Assembly (NCBI GenBank): GCA_021029095.1
Contig: JAJOHG010000032.1
Span: 124,001-188,000, forward strand
Direction: 5' to 3'
Source: Phellopilus nigrolimitatus
Taxonomy: Eukaryota > Basidiomycota > Agaricomycetes > Hymenochaetales > Hymenochaetaceae
DNA: 64,000 nt
The position numbers and the translations under genes are program-made. Under the pieces are notes generated by a model. That model searched no databases. It worked only from the letters and a program-made list of their open reading frames with translations, and was not told the origin of the DNA. This document shows, piece after piece, positions 37,601 to 48,523 of this stretch (within the stretch, counting starts at the first letter, position 1; every line of letters begins with the position of its first letter).

Positions 37601-37733
37601 ATTTCGGAGAGCTGATAGAATGTCCTGTAAAGTTGCACCGCTCGTCAAGAAGGTGGTCCAAAGGAACCGCAAAATAGCACTAGGTAACTAGTATGGTCGA
37701 CGAAGGGATTCGATCTTCGATCGCGTGGCTTCC
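34606..37733. repeat. segmental duplication, copy A
   Basis: Matches 40914-45912 in the same orientation (offset 6,307 bp at the left side), including the whole P450 gene and ~400 bp of its 5' flank. From about 34650 to 35645 the copies differ at only one position that I found (T at 35427 against C at 41734). Outside that tract there are many substitutions and small indels. Confidence 0.9.
34849..37318 (-). CDS. cytochrome P450 monooxygenase, intact copy
   Basis: Minus strand; starts MKPSSYIRSSLHAYLHAKQM or at the internal Met (37261) just before the membrane anchor LLILLEAIAFLCASLCL. It has the proline-rich hinge PPGPKGLPLLGN. Spliced signatures: VFLPYGDEHRKSRQLIQRF (C-helix, WxxxR replaced); ...EMVKRQ; I-helix AGADTTVSALNTF (full AGxDTT); K-helix ExxR in NEVLRWETVTPLAVAH; PERF as FKPERWL; heme loop FGFGRRICPGRDFA. 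The C-terminus is ...ILVQQAIESAK at 34849. About a dozen phase-consistent introns are needed, including one inside ICPGRDFAQNS. No break was seen. Similar in layout to fungal CYP64-like enzymes (O-methylsterigmatocystin-oxidoreductase type). It lies tail-to-tail with the cyclase, so oxidation of its terpene is a reasonable inference. Confidence 0.87.
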
Positions 37734-38255
37734 TTTAAATAAGATTTCTTATTTCTTCGTTTGACGACCTCCAGCAGGACAACTACATGTATGTATTACA
37801 CATACACCTCCGGGAGCTCATCGTCCGCGGCGTCCGCGTCAGCTGCTCATGACAAAGTCAGCGTCGGCGAGCACGGGTCGCGGACTGGCGTGATCCGAAG
37901 CTACACTGGCTCGTGTCTCAGAAGACCCTTGCGCAACCGAAGTCTGCCTCGTCCGAGCCTGTCGTCATTCAAATTATTTGTCAGCTTCAGGTCAAGTTCG
38001 CTTTGAGAACGGCACGGCCGGTCAGGAACATCGAGGAAAGCGTGTGAAGGATGGATTTCGTGTACTTGGCTAGAAAAACGGGGCGAAAAGTACACGAGAG
38101 GACATCATTGATGGTGGTGACCACGGACCTGTAGCGTGCACGGCAGAATACGAAGTTCTTACACGATGCGCATTTGAAGCGCTACTTTGTCAGAGAGGTG
38201 TTGCAGATTATACATTCGCCCATATTGTCTTGCTCTGCACCATCCCGGCTATTCA
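37734..38255. other. spacer
   Basis: Just beyond the duplicated block; no supported gene. Confidence 0.4.
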
Positions 38256-40130
38256 GTATCCGCTAATATCCAAAAAGAGACGGGTCACGCACTGACGTCT
38301 TTCCACCTCGACGCGCTCCACAGCTTCTTGAGGTATGCGTGGCGGAAGTGGCCCTTCTGGCCCGGTACCGCGCGCCGCAGGTGGTTCAGCGTGCACTGGT
38401 CCTCTGACGAGGGCGACTCGCTGGGAACGCCGCCGCCCGCTAGCGCACGCAACACGCCGGCCGTCTCGCAGCATCCCGGGCAGAGCTCGTACCCACCGTC
38501 ACCTGCAACCGTCGGCGACGATGACGCAAACGACAGCAGAGGGCGCGGAGGCGAGTGTGGGCAGCGGACGCGGGCGCACGGGAAACGGCTTGCCGTTCGT
38601 GTGCGTGCGCGGCAAGTACGCGAGCGGGTCGAACACCGACACGTCGACGACGTCCGCGCACGCATTGCCCTTCCCGTTCGTGTGACCGTTCATATGTCCG
38701 TTCACGCCGGGGTTTGCACACAGGTGCGACGTGCACTCCCCGAACGTCGAGCACACGTAGCGGAACACGTCGAGCGGGACACCGCACGCGGAGCAGTCCG
38801 TGCGCGCGTCCGGCACGAGCTGCCGGACCTCGGCCGTGGTGTCAACAGTGGGTCAGCGGTTGACGAGGACGCAGATTGGCGATTTGACGACCACGAGCGG
38901 GAGGGTAGTCGGGGAGGAATGCACGCGATTCGGACAGACGAGTGCAGCCTGAAGTGGAAAGGAGGATGAAAGAAGAGATGGGTGCGCAATGAGATAGTCA
39001 AGGGTATCGAGTAGTGTAGCGTATGAATAAAAATGAAATTGAGGGCAGGTGCTATATTTGCTTTTGTCCACTACATGTACGTTTATCGTTGCCTTTGCCG
39101 ATGAATCAATAATTTTAACTCTAAAACGAGGATTCCGAGTGCAGCTTGATAATTCAATACATGTCGCTGCAAGAGGGGGAACGAAACCGGTCATCAGAAG
39201 GCACGCAAAGGCAGAACCGGGGCGAGACATACCTGTTCTTGCTGCGCGCCCTACGCAACAGCCCGTGCAGCATTGTCGACATGGATCGACAATTCCAGAG
39301 TTGGAAAAAACCGCGGAAATTTTGCTATGTCCAAACTTACAACAGCCGATTCCGGGTCTGTGCACATCTGCACGTCGTTTGGCGGGTCCGTCGACGAGTG
39401 GCGCGAGCGTGGACTGGCGACGGACGATTCCGTACCCGGCGCACTGCTCATGCCATCCACAAGTGTCGCGCTCATTGATGTTGCATGAATGGGAGGCTTC
39501 GTTCGTGCGCCCGCGGTAAGCACGTGAGCCCGGTGAGCGTGAGCGCTTGCGTCCCTTGACGCAGCTTTTCCTGGGATGGTCAGAGCCGGAGTCCGCGTCC
39601 GAAAGACTCCTCGATAACGGGGCGTAACGAGCCTACTCGTGTGTTTGGTACGCGCGATGTGGCCGTTTATCTTCATATTTGAGAGCTGCTGACGCTCGCC
39701 AACCTGAGCTCGAATTTACCCGAGGCCTTCGCAATGCCGTCTACATACTCTTCAAGCGGCTCTCCCACTCCCTGCGCGCCTTCTCCATCCGCTCGCGCTC
39801 CGCCACCTAATCGCTCGTTACACTGTTCCATCGGTCCTCAACTGTTTTGCAAAATTCCGCAAACATCGAGACCATGGACTCCTGCTGCACCTTCTCATGT
39901 CCGTCCACCTTCTTTACGTATTTCGTATCATCTGCCATCAGGACTGCGTCGTTCGCACGAGATCCTCGAGCGCATTGACGTGTTCTCGGGGATCAATGGT
40001 TTGTTGCACAGTGCCTGCAGATTCTGCGATAACTCGACGTCGGACTCGAGCTGATCAGAAGGAATGTGAGACGTCGTGTCATCCCGACTAGAATAACCTC
40101 CGGGGGATGTGTTAATATGATATCTTCAGG
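38256..40130 (-). pseudogene. decayed Cys-rich (ZZ-like zinc finger) gene
   Basis: Read on the minus strand, coding-like fragments follow one another but in several frames and with stops. A coiled, charged piece (VQQESMVSMFAEFCKTVEDRW and VAERERMEKARREWESRL, with in-frame TAG codons) lies at 40000-39730. A Cys-rich piece (DCSACGVPLDVFRYVCST, GECTSHLCANPG) follows at 38830-38700. After a frame change comes YELCPGCCETAGV near 38480, then GQKGHFRHAYLKKLW and a Trp-Asp-Val end. The Cys pairs and the terminal HAYxxKLW text resemble basidiomycete proteins with ZZ-type fingers, from memory only. GC is high and codon-like, consistent with a gene that died recently. Confidence 0.45.
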
Positions 40131-40480
40131 CTTTTCTGCAGTTTCCGCACGGATGGCGCACTACTCTTTGCCTGCCCCTACAACTGAGAGAACGAGTGTT
40201 CTGGCCCTTGCTACCAGATTTACGTGACATTCCCGACCATAGGGTGATGCTATGCTGCGCACCCACGTCTCAATGTCGCCTTTGGCATGTGAAAGGGATG
40301 CTTCCCCAAATAACGAGCATGAAGATAATCCCGTTCAGAAAGCACGGAATCGTTTGCGAGCTGGAGGAAAGATGGGATGGCAGAAAGTCCCTGAGGGAAT
40401 AGAAGGAAGCAGAACGTCCTGGAGAATCGCGACCGTGGTCGGTCTATATATGTAGTGTTTGGGAAAATGAGGTAAGCCAA

Positions 40481-40508
40481 GGGGGGGGGGGGGGGGGGGG
40501 GGGGGGGG
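40481..40508. repeat. G28 homopolymer
   Basis: 28 consecutive G on the plus strand, followed by a purine-rich GA stretch. It could form a G-quadruplex or be unstable. It lies ~400 bp left of duplicated block B. Confidence 0.9.
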
Positions 40509-43057
40509 CTGAGGCTGGGGAAGAGGTTGGAAGAAAGGAGATTGAAAAGTGTTTTGAGGTAGTTCATTGCAGATTTGCGAAATTCGGACAGGGTGGGAGG
40601 GGAAAGAGTGATAGGCAGACGGAAGGTGTCCCATCCGCTTCCATAGCTCTGCATGTCTGAAGAAACGGCTTTCTGCAAAGGGAAGTCGATGAAATGCGTA
40701 ACAATGTTCCAGCGAAGCGAAGCAAGATGCGAATTCAATGAAATGGTCGAGGAGAAAAGAAAGGCCACCGTCAACAGTAAATAGCTCATTACTAGTTATT
40801 TTTATTATCAGTAGCGGTCCTGGGTCCGGTTAATCAAGTGCTACCTATATATGGTAGCGATCAATCGGAGTTCTAACAAGGTGTACCAATAAGGCAACGA
40901 GGGAAGCTGAGCTGAGATTTCCCGAGACCAAAGCCGTCTATATTTATGTGAAAACAAGATCTTCTACCACCAAATCGCCATTCTCGCAGATGTTGCTGTA
41001 CAGGTGAAAAGTAGAGTCAACTGCCACAATGATACTGCAGATAATGAAATTCGACGCGAACGGCTAAACTTATTGTACAGAGATAAATATTCTAGCAATA
41101 CCTGACCTACTACATGAAAGAGTACTTTCTATTCCCATCTTCGCGACCGCGACAACTACTTAGCAGACTCGATGGCTTGCTGAACAAGGATACCGATCTT
41201 GTCAGAGCGCGGTGTGATCCTACACTTGAAGGGCTCCAGGTGCCTATTTTATCCACGTTAGCGATTAAAAGGGATCTCACAGAACCATAAAAGTATATCC
41301 ACCTGATGAAATGAGTTTGGAACTTTCCGCTGGGAGTTATGGGCGCGCCATTATAATCAAGAGACTTCTCAAAATCAAACGCGGACAACATAGAGGCAAC
41401 GCCAATGAAGATCTGGACGGACAAAATCAGGGCAAATTCGCATAGTAGTGTACATCGAACATACGGAGTTCTGTGCAAAGTCTCTACCAGGACAAATACT
41501 GTTCGTACGCAGGGAAGGGATCAGTATTTACAGATTTAGGAAGGCTCTGTGCGGGGCTGACCGTCTGCCGAAACCAAACGCCATTTTATTGACGTCTAAA
41601 GGTGGGAGTTTCCCATCTGTCGGAAGCCACCGCTCGGGCTTAAACTTATCCGGCTCTGGGTACACCTCAGGGTTTCGTAGCATAGCCCTGATAATTGTTT
41701 TGAAGTATATTTCGTTATAAACATGCATTCTACTCGATGGGTATAAGAATACACACCAGACATTCGGAAATATTGTAGTCCCAGCAGGGATGAAATATCC
41801 ATTGTACACATCATCTTCTGCAGCACAGTGAGCGACAGCTACAGTTCGAAACTCGGCGTATTAGCAAAGCGACATCAAGAGGCCTCTTAATTGGTCAACG
41901 TACCTAGAGGCGTGACCGTCTCCCACCTGAGAAATGGAGCAATACCGTGAGTGTGCGTTGATTGTCAAGAATGCTTGGCATACCGTAGAACCTCATTGCA
42001 AATTGCGTTAACGAACGGCAGGTTCGGCTTATCTTCCATGGTAGGCAGACTGTCTTGTCCTACCACTCTGTCTAGTTCTTCCTGCCCACGTCGCATTGCC
42101 TCTGGATGCAACACCATCGCCAGAATAAAGGTGTTCAATGCAGAGACCGTCTACGTATGGGAGAGTAATAGCATCAGATCAGGGCTTAAGCTGCATTGGA
42201 CGAATACGCACAGTATCCGCACCAGCTATGTGATATGACACACAGTCGATGCAATTTTAGTGAGCCTTTGTGCTCCTAGATTTAGAAAATCTATCTACCT
42301 GCGTAAATGATGCTTGCCGTCTTGGCAAGAAGCACCTCGTTCGCGACATGTCCATCGGCGTCCGTGTTCGACTCCAGCATCTTGCTGGCCATGGAGGGTA
42401 TCGCAGAACCTTCGTTCTGGTAGTCATATGTTGTTAATTATTTCTTCCCTTCGTCGTAGAGCATAATTATCATGCTTACTATTTGACGCTTCACCATCTC
42501 GAAGGGCTCATAAAACATAGCGTGCGAGAGTCTGCGGCCTTCTTTTGCGATTTGAAGAAACTGTGTCCTTGGGAACCATTCCGGAAGATATTGTACTGGA
42601 CATGACATTTGGACACAGTATGATTGCGGCAAGCTAAAGCACTCACAGACGGGCACAGCATTTACCAGAAAGGCTGCTTCTGCTCCCGTAAGAGCATCCA
42701 TACCCTTCTCAACCAGTTCGATGTACGGATCATCTTTCTCAGCGGCTATCCAGTTTTGAAATCAGAAAGAGGCGCAAGCACAATTGCAGCTACTCACCTT
42801 TGTATCCGTACACCATCATCATAATCAGTTCACCTGTTGTGCTTTATTTACGGAGCACATAAGTGTTATTCCAATTTTTTCAAATTCGCAAAAGAAGATT
42901 CAGTCCGACGTACTGTCTTATATGCCCGGCAAACTCTCCTGGATTGTTCAAAAGGCGCAAGAGCAGTTTGTGCGTGGTATGTGCCTGCAGCACGCGGAAA
43001 TCCGATAGAGCCGTCTTGAGAAAGCGTTGGATGAGCTGTCTAGACTTCCGGTGCTCG

Positions 43058-43221
43058 TGTAGGAACATAGTCTACTGGTCTGTTTGGGGTTGTTTAGGCC
43101 CCCACCTCTTAGTCTACTACCATCACCGTCACTGGCCCTGTATCTCTCTCGTCTCTCTCTCTATTTCCCTATAGATCTGGTTCAGCTCGGTTCTGGTGTG
43201 ATTGTAGGCGGAGGTCCTACA
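43058..43221 (+). repeat. left LTR (164 bp)
   Basis: Identical over its full length to 44772-44935. TG...CA ends with short inverted termini TGTAGGA / TCCTACA. Confidence 0.92.
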
Positions 43222-44771
43222 TCTTTTTGAGCTCCCATTGCCCTCTATCGGGGAGTGGATTTTTTTCGGAATTTTTTGGAGACTGGGATAGTCTCTTTCT
43301 GCACATCGCCGGGACGGCTCGTGCTCCGAAGGCTGGGATAGTCTTCATACCCCTTGGGCCGGGATGGCTCTTGGGACAGCGGAAAACGGGATGTTTTTCG
43401 TCTGCATAGGCTTCTTCATGTTGTCTCGGCACCGGGATGGCACCGGGACTGCACGTTGAAGCCAACCTCGGCGGTCTCACTGAGCAACCTCGCCGCTTGC
43501 TCACCATGGTCTCTTACACCTTATGGCACACTTAATGACATCCTTATGACACTCTGGCAACACAATCCTCCACCTTCTATTGGTTTCTTGTGGTCAAGCA
43601 CATCTTTTCCTGCCAGCTGGCATCTGGCTCACACCCATTCCTGGACCATTTTCGGCCATCTCTGCATCGTTTGGATCGCATATTCAAGCCCTCAATGGTT
43701 GAGGCCTTGGTGGAAGGATTTGGAGCACAATCAGAGGTGCTTTGAGGTGATGATGGTGATCAGATAAGGGTTTTGGTATGGTCTCGGAATCGTTTTGGCC
43801 AGAGCGCAACATATACGGCACGTATCTCGTTGATTTTGGTGTCTATTGAGAGCCCTCGATACCCTCTTTGTTTCGAGCCCTCTCGCGATTCGATTGGTCG
43901 CTTCGTCGTTGTGCTGTGGCCATCGCCGTTCGGCTGCCCCTTGCCCTGGGATACCTGGCACATCTCCGCATCGACTTCACCATTCGCTACAAAATTATAT
44001 GCTATCAAAAGCCCTGATCCGCACCATTCTATTCGATCTACTTGCATGCTGCTGGTATATGATGTCGTGCCGCTATGGTGATTTGTGTCACTGGCCCCTC
44101 CTCCCACCTCGCACCCGCAATATCTCTGCGAGTTTGGTTCGCCTTGTATCGCGCATAGGCTCATTCGATGCGTATTGAACGTACCTTTCCAGCGGTACTC
44201 GGCGCGTCGTGATGTGTATTGTCGTTCATGTTCAATGCGCGTTTCACTACCCCATGACCCGACTTGGCTGTGCCTTCCTGACATATGTTGCGATATCTCG
44301 GTGAATTCTTCACCGATTGTGTCGCGCTTACCTGCACTCAAGAGCACCCGCACGCGCGCATCTTTCGAGCCCACGCGGGTTATTACACGCACTGTCGTTT
44401 TTGTGCGGTGGGCTTAACAACATATCCTCGGACTCCCTGCCGCTTCGGCATGCCCCGCAACCAGTTCTTAATGCGACGCACCCCGTTTACCCTCGTTCGA
44501 AAGCCCTGGATCACAGCTCTCTTCCGAGGGGCTCCGCGCATTGTCATGTGCAGTGGTTATTGCGCTATGGCCCGTGCAGTGTCGCTTGCACACTCGGTTT
44601 ACTTTGCGTTTGATGCACTCGGATGTGGAAAAGGTTTTGGATTTATTTGGCTTCTGACTGCTTGATCCTCTTCTTTATTTCCCCCTTTCTCATTGTGTTG
44701 CCTTCCCATTTCCTTTTATTTGGGATTTTATTTTCGTTTCGACTCCCTGGAGGCAGTCGCAAGGGGGAGGA

Positions 44772-44935
44772 TGTAGGAACATAGTCTACTGGTCTGTTTG
44801 GGGTTGTTTAGGCCCCCACCTCTTAGTCTACTACCATCACCGTCACTGGCCCTGTATCTCTCTCGTCTCTCTCTCTATTTCCCTATAGATCTGGTTCAGC
44901 TCGGTTCTGGTGTGATTGTAGGCGGAGGTCCTACA
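44772..44935 (+). repeat. right LTR (164 bp)
   Basis: Preceded by the purine tract and followed by the GCTCG target duplication. Identical to the left LTR. Confidence 0.92.
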
Positions 44936-46165
44936 GCTCGTCTCCATAGGGAAGGAAGACTGTGAACTCCGTCCACCCTTCGCTGCAGACAAGTTATTAG
45001 AAGTATTGCGTGCGAGAGACGGACTAAGACAGACGCACAGTTCAAGCATGATATTTAGCGGCCTCGAGGAATAATTTTCACCGCGCTTCTCAAGGAGATC
45101 GACACACGCGTCGTATGAGTTAAGGAACAAGTACGGGATTCCGACGTTTTGAATGAAGACGAGGTCACCTTCAGTAAGTATAAGTTAGAAAATGTATGGC
45201 AACTAGAGATAATTCAAACTCACCGTATTGCTCTCCCCATTGGCGTGCTGTCTCCCATTCCTCAGCTGCTGGCATATCGAAGATGTTCCCCAGCAACGGT
45301 AGGCCTTTCGGCCCTGGAGGATAGGGAAGCCCACGAGAAGACTTTAGCTTCCGCCGCGACAACCACATCCGCAGACACAGCGAGGCGCACAGAAATGCAA
45401 TGGCATCGAGCAAGATGAGAAACATCTGTTTAGCGTGCAGGTAAGCGTGCAGGGAACTACAAATGTAAGAGGAGGGCTTCATCCATCATCATGTTTTATA
45501 CTGATATGTATAGTTCCACCGGTGAATTATGACATCGAATTGAGGAGGCGAGAAAACAATGACATGCAGCAGATAGAAATCGCATATAGCATCGAACAGT
45601 GGCGGACATGTGAATCTCTCCAAGACGGTTGATGTGTTAAACCGGCGCATTCGATGCGGCACAAGTTTGATGCACAAACGCCTGACTTATCCATGAGTAA
45701 ATCGAAGTTCCAAATATGAAGAAAATCAGCTTTCTGCGTAAGTACATACTGTGATTAGATGGGAAAAAGCCCTGATTTCGGAGAGCTGATAGAATGTCCT
45801 GTAAAGTTGCACCACTCGTCAGGAAGGTGGTCTAAAGGAACCGCAAGATAGCACTAGGTAACCAGTATGGTCGACGAAAGGATTCGATCTTCGATCGCGT
45901 GGCTTCCTTTGATTCATTGTTTACGGACTCAGTGAACCAAATGGCGGGCGGAATGAAGAATAAAGGGGGGGAGGTGTGATAAGAGATAAAACATCAAGGG
46001 CTGGACAAACGCGAGCTCAAGTGGTCTCGTTTAAATTAAAGTTTGCAAAATATTTGGAACTCCGGTCGAAAAGGAAGGGCCACGCCACAAGCGCGTCTTG
46101 TAAACTTGTTGCGGAAGGCTCCGAGTCAACTAATACTTACCGACAGTAGTGTTGCCGGAAGGCGG

Positions 46166-46241
46166 ACCTCGACACCAAATTACTTGATTTGGATGCGAAT
46201 CAATGATGGCTCGTCCAAATCAAGTAATTTGGTGTCGAGGT
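46166..46241. repeat. perfect 28-bp inverted repeat (hairpin)
   Basis: Arms 46166-46193 and 46214-46241 are exact reverse complements over 28 bp (left arm starts ACCTCGACACCAAATTAC), with a 20-nt loop. A CCTTG pentamer repeat (TTGCCTTGCCTTGCC) follows immediately on the right. No gene spans it. Confidence 0.9.
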
Positions 46242-46985
46242 ACCTTGACCTTTGCCTTGCCTTGCCTTGCTCTGTGTCAAAATTACTACGTCTCAAACCT
46301 TCCCTTCGGTGGTATGCCCATTTTTAGAACTATATTATTTATTTTATATTCTATGTCTGATACCCAAAGGTTGGTACGTCTGATATTCAGACGTCTTTCG
46401 CAAGTTTAAGTTCAACTTCCATCTCGCCAAGGAAGCTCAAGTCCGCATGGAAAAGAAGAATAACATTGGCTCAGCCTGCTCATCTGCGCTGAATTTTGCT
46501 GTGATCTTCTTCGGCCTTGTGCGGGAGAAGTTGTGCTCAGTTTGTTATCTTCGATGTTGAAATAGGAGCCCGGGTCCGGATGAACCTGTCTTTGAGCCTT
46601 CTTTGAGTCCATCCGAACATCAGCATCAGCAGAACTTCTCAACAACTTCTGTCGGCGCTGGGGCTATAGTCGAATGCACAGCCTAAATCGGGGCTTGGGG
46701 TCATCAAACTAGCAATGCCGATGTGAAAGTGAGCTTAGTCTCGTGTCCAGCCGTCACGGACAACAACATCGATGGGCAGGAATAGTTTGTGGACGCCTGA
46801 TCCACTAGAGTCCTTCTAGATGGAAGCTGAAATGAATGAATCGAAGTCCATCAAACGCATCATAGACGTGGCTATCGAGGTTTGCTATGCGTTATTTAGT
46901 GCAACCTCCTTGGCCTCTCAACCTGTCAAGGCCACTAAAGCAACCGCTATCCTATTCCTTATATCGAGCTTAACTCTCATCCGAC
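46242..46985. other. spacer upstream of the reductase
   Basis: Contains the CCTTG microsatellite next to the hairpin and the reductase promoter. No gene supported. Confidence 0.45.
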
Positions 46986-48523
46986 ATGCCATCTGCAATT
47001 GTAACTGGCGCGTCAGGTGCGTATTTTCTTCGCCATGTGGATATACATTTCAAGCTTGATAAATTATATGCACAATCGCGACGCCAGGTCTGGTCGGCCG
47101 CGGGCTCGTGAGCGAGCTTGCCAAAAATGCGAACAAGTGGACCGTCGTCTATGCGATCTCGCGCTCGGGCCTTTCGGCTAGCGAGGAGCTCCCCGCGAAC
47201 GTCAAGGTTGTCAAAGCAGATTTGACAATCTCCGGGACAACACTGGCAAAGACGCTCGAAGGCGTCGAGGCGGAGTATATCTTCCACGCTGCGCATGTTG
47301 CGACAGCGACGGAGGATGAAAGCGTAAAGCTAAACGGTGCGTTGCGATGCTTATCTCATTGTGATCCCGGATTGATCGGTCTTTTTCTTGAACCAATCGT
47401 AATGCAGGATCTATGCTTAACAACTTACTCGACGTTCTGGAGAGCACGGGTAAGGAGAAAAAGCTCAAACGCCTAGTCGTGATCAATGGGGTGAAATACT
47501 ATGGTCTGCACCTTGGGCCGAGTATGCTACCCTTAGAAGAGGACTTCCCGCGCGTCGAGGGCGCAGATCGCCCGCCCAACTTTTATTACATCCAGCAGGA
47601 TTCTCTAAAGGAGAGAGCTAAAGGAAAGAGCTGGGATTGGGTACGTATTTTCTATTTAATAATCCAAATTAAGTGATAGTATTAATGGTAATAACGGTGT
47701 TGACGTATCAGGTTATTACGCTGCCTAGTCTTATTATCGGAAATGCACAGGGTGCGATGAATCTGACGACGGCGCTGGCGCTGTACGCCATTATAACTCG
47801 TGAGCTCGGAGAGGACTTCATCTTCCCCGGGTCCGAGCGTGTGTACAGGGGATTTGACAACTTTACCTCTGCTAAGCTCCATGCACGTGAGCACTTCGAA
47901 TCATCATCTAAAATCCACTCACATATATTTGGAATCTATGATCAGACTTCTGCGAATGGGTGGCTTTCGAGCCAAAGGCGGGCGGCGAGCTCTTCAATGT
48001 TTCCAATGGCGACGTGCAGTCGTGGCAGTCGCTCTGGCCGAAGGTCGCCGCACGGTTCGGGCTCACTGTTCCTGCGGACCAATTCACGTGCCCCGCCCCT
48101 CTTGCGTCCTCATACCCGCTCCTCCCGCGTCCGCCGCTCGATGACTTCGCGAAGGCGCACGGCTTGGAGGGAGTCGTGAAGGGTGCGACGATGGATTCGC
48201 GCGTCGACCTCGCCCAGTGGTCCGCGCGCCCCGAGGTAAAAGCCGCGTGGGCGAAGATAGCTGCGCGCGAGAACGTGCAGGAAGACACACTTGAGAAAGC
48301 GTCGTGGTTTTTCACTTTGTTCTGTCTTGGCAGGACCTACGACACTGTTGCGAGCATCACAAAGTCGCGCAAGTTTGGGTTCAATGAGTATGTTTCGAAA
48401 AACTGCATCGAAATCCTTGGCCTGATTCCGTTTCTGCCTGACAGGTACATTGACAGCTGGGACGCGTTTGAAGAGGCGTTTGACGACCTGGAGGCGGCGA
48501 AGGTCATTCCTAAAGCAAAATAA
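46986..48523 (+). CDS. NAD(P)-dependent SDR reductase, PRISE / SirQ-like
   Basis: Starts MPSAIVTGAS and splices to GLVGRGLVSELAKNA, giving the Rossmann glycine motif TGASGLVG. Later features: VKADLTISG; YIFHAAHVAT; the PRISE-type active-site text VINGVKYYGLHLG (Lys and Tyr); PNFYYIQQD; SWDWVITLPSLIIGNAQGA after an intron; LFNVSNGDVQSWQSLWP. The C-terminal end is EAAKVIPKAK. Five introns of 50-80 bp are removed. PRISE enzymes reduce enone C=C or related bonds in plants and fungi. Its place ~1 kb from the duplicated P450 block suggests, but does not prove, a role in the same terpenoid pathway. The frame is intact and the length (~385 residues) is normal. Confidence 0.85.

Larger units (their letters stand above)
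43058..44935 (+). mobile_element. short LTR retroelement, probably non-autonomous
   Basis: 1,878 bp bounded by two identical 164-bp direct repeats (43058-43221 and 44772-44935) that begin TGTAGGAACATAG and end GGTCCTACA, i.e. TG...CA. A 5-bp target duplication GCTCG lies on both sides (43053-43057 and 44936-44940). A purine tract AAGGGGGAGGA directly precedes the right LTR, giving plus orientation. The internal 1.55 kb holds no recognisable gag, protease or reverse transcriptase; the open frames there are chance or decayed. No standard primer-binding site was recognised after the left LTR. LTR identity implies a very recent insertion. Confidence 0.9.
41156..45482 (-). pseudogene. cytochrome P450, second copy, interrupted by an LTR element
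   Basis: Minus-strand paralogue of the P450 at 34849-37318, starting MKPSSYICSSLHAYLHAKQM and retaining the heme-loop exons (GFGRR, ICPGRDFA) and FKPERWL. The coding exon for FPMET / YGDEHRKSRQ is split exactly at the codons for Asp-Glu-His by an insertion with a duplicated GCTCG. The spliced message therefore cannot encode the C-helix. Apart from the insertion most exons look open, and the intron next to the I-helix is shorter than in copy A. It was probably functional until the recent insertion. Confidence 0.85.
40914..45912. repeat. segmental duplication, copy B
   Basis: Second copy of 34606-37733, same orientation, longer only because an LTR element is inserted at 43058-44935. The block begins at ACCAAAGCCGTCTATATTTA and ends at TCGATCGCGTGGCTTCCTTT, matching the ends of copy A. 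Confidence 0.9.

Noticed and set aside
43760..44392. Open frames inside the LTR element, read as a possible gag or other protein
   Set aside because: No zinc knuckle, protease or polymerase motif on either strand; composition looks random.
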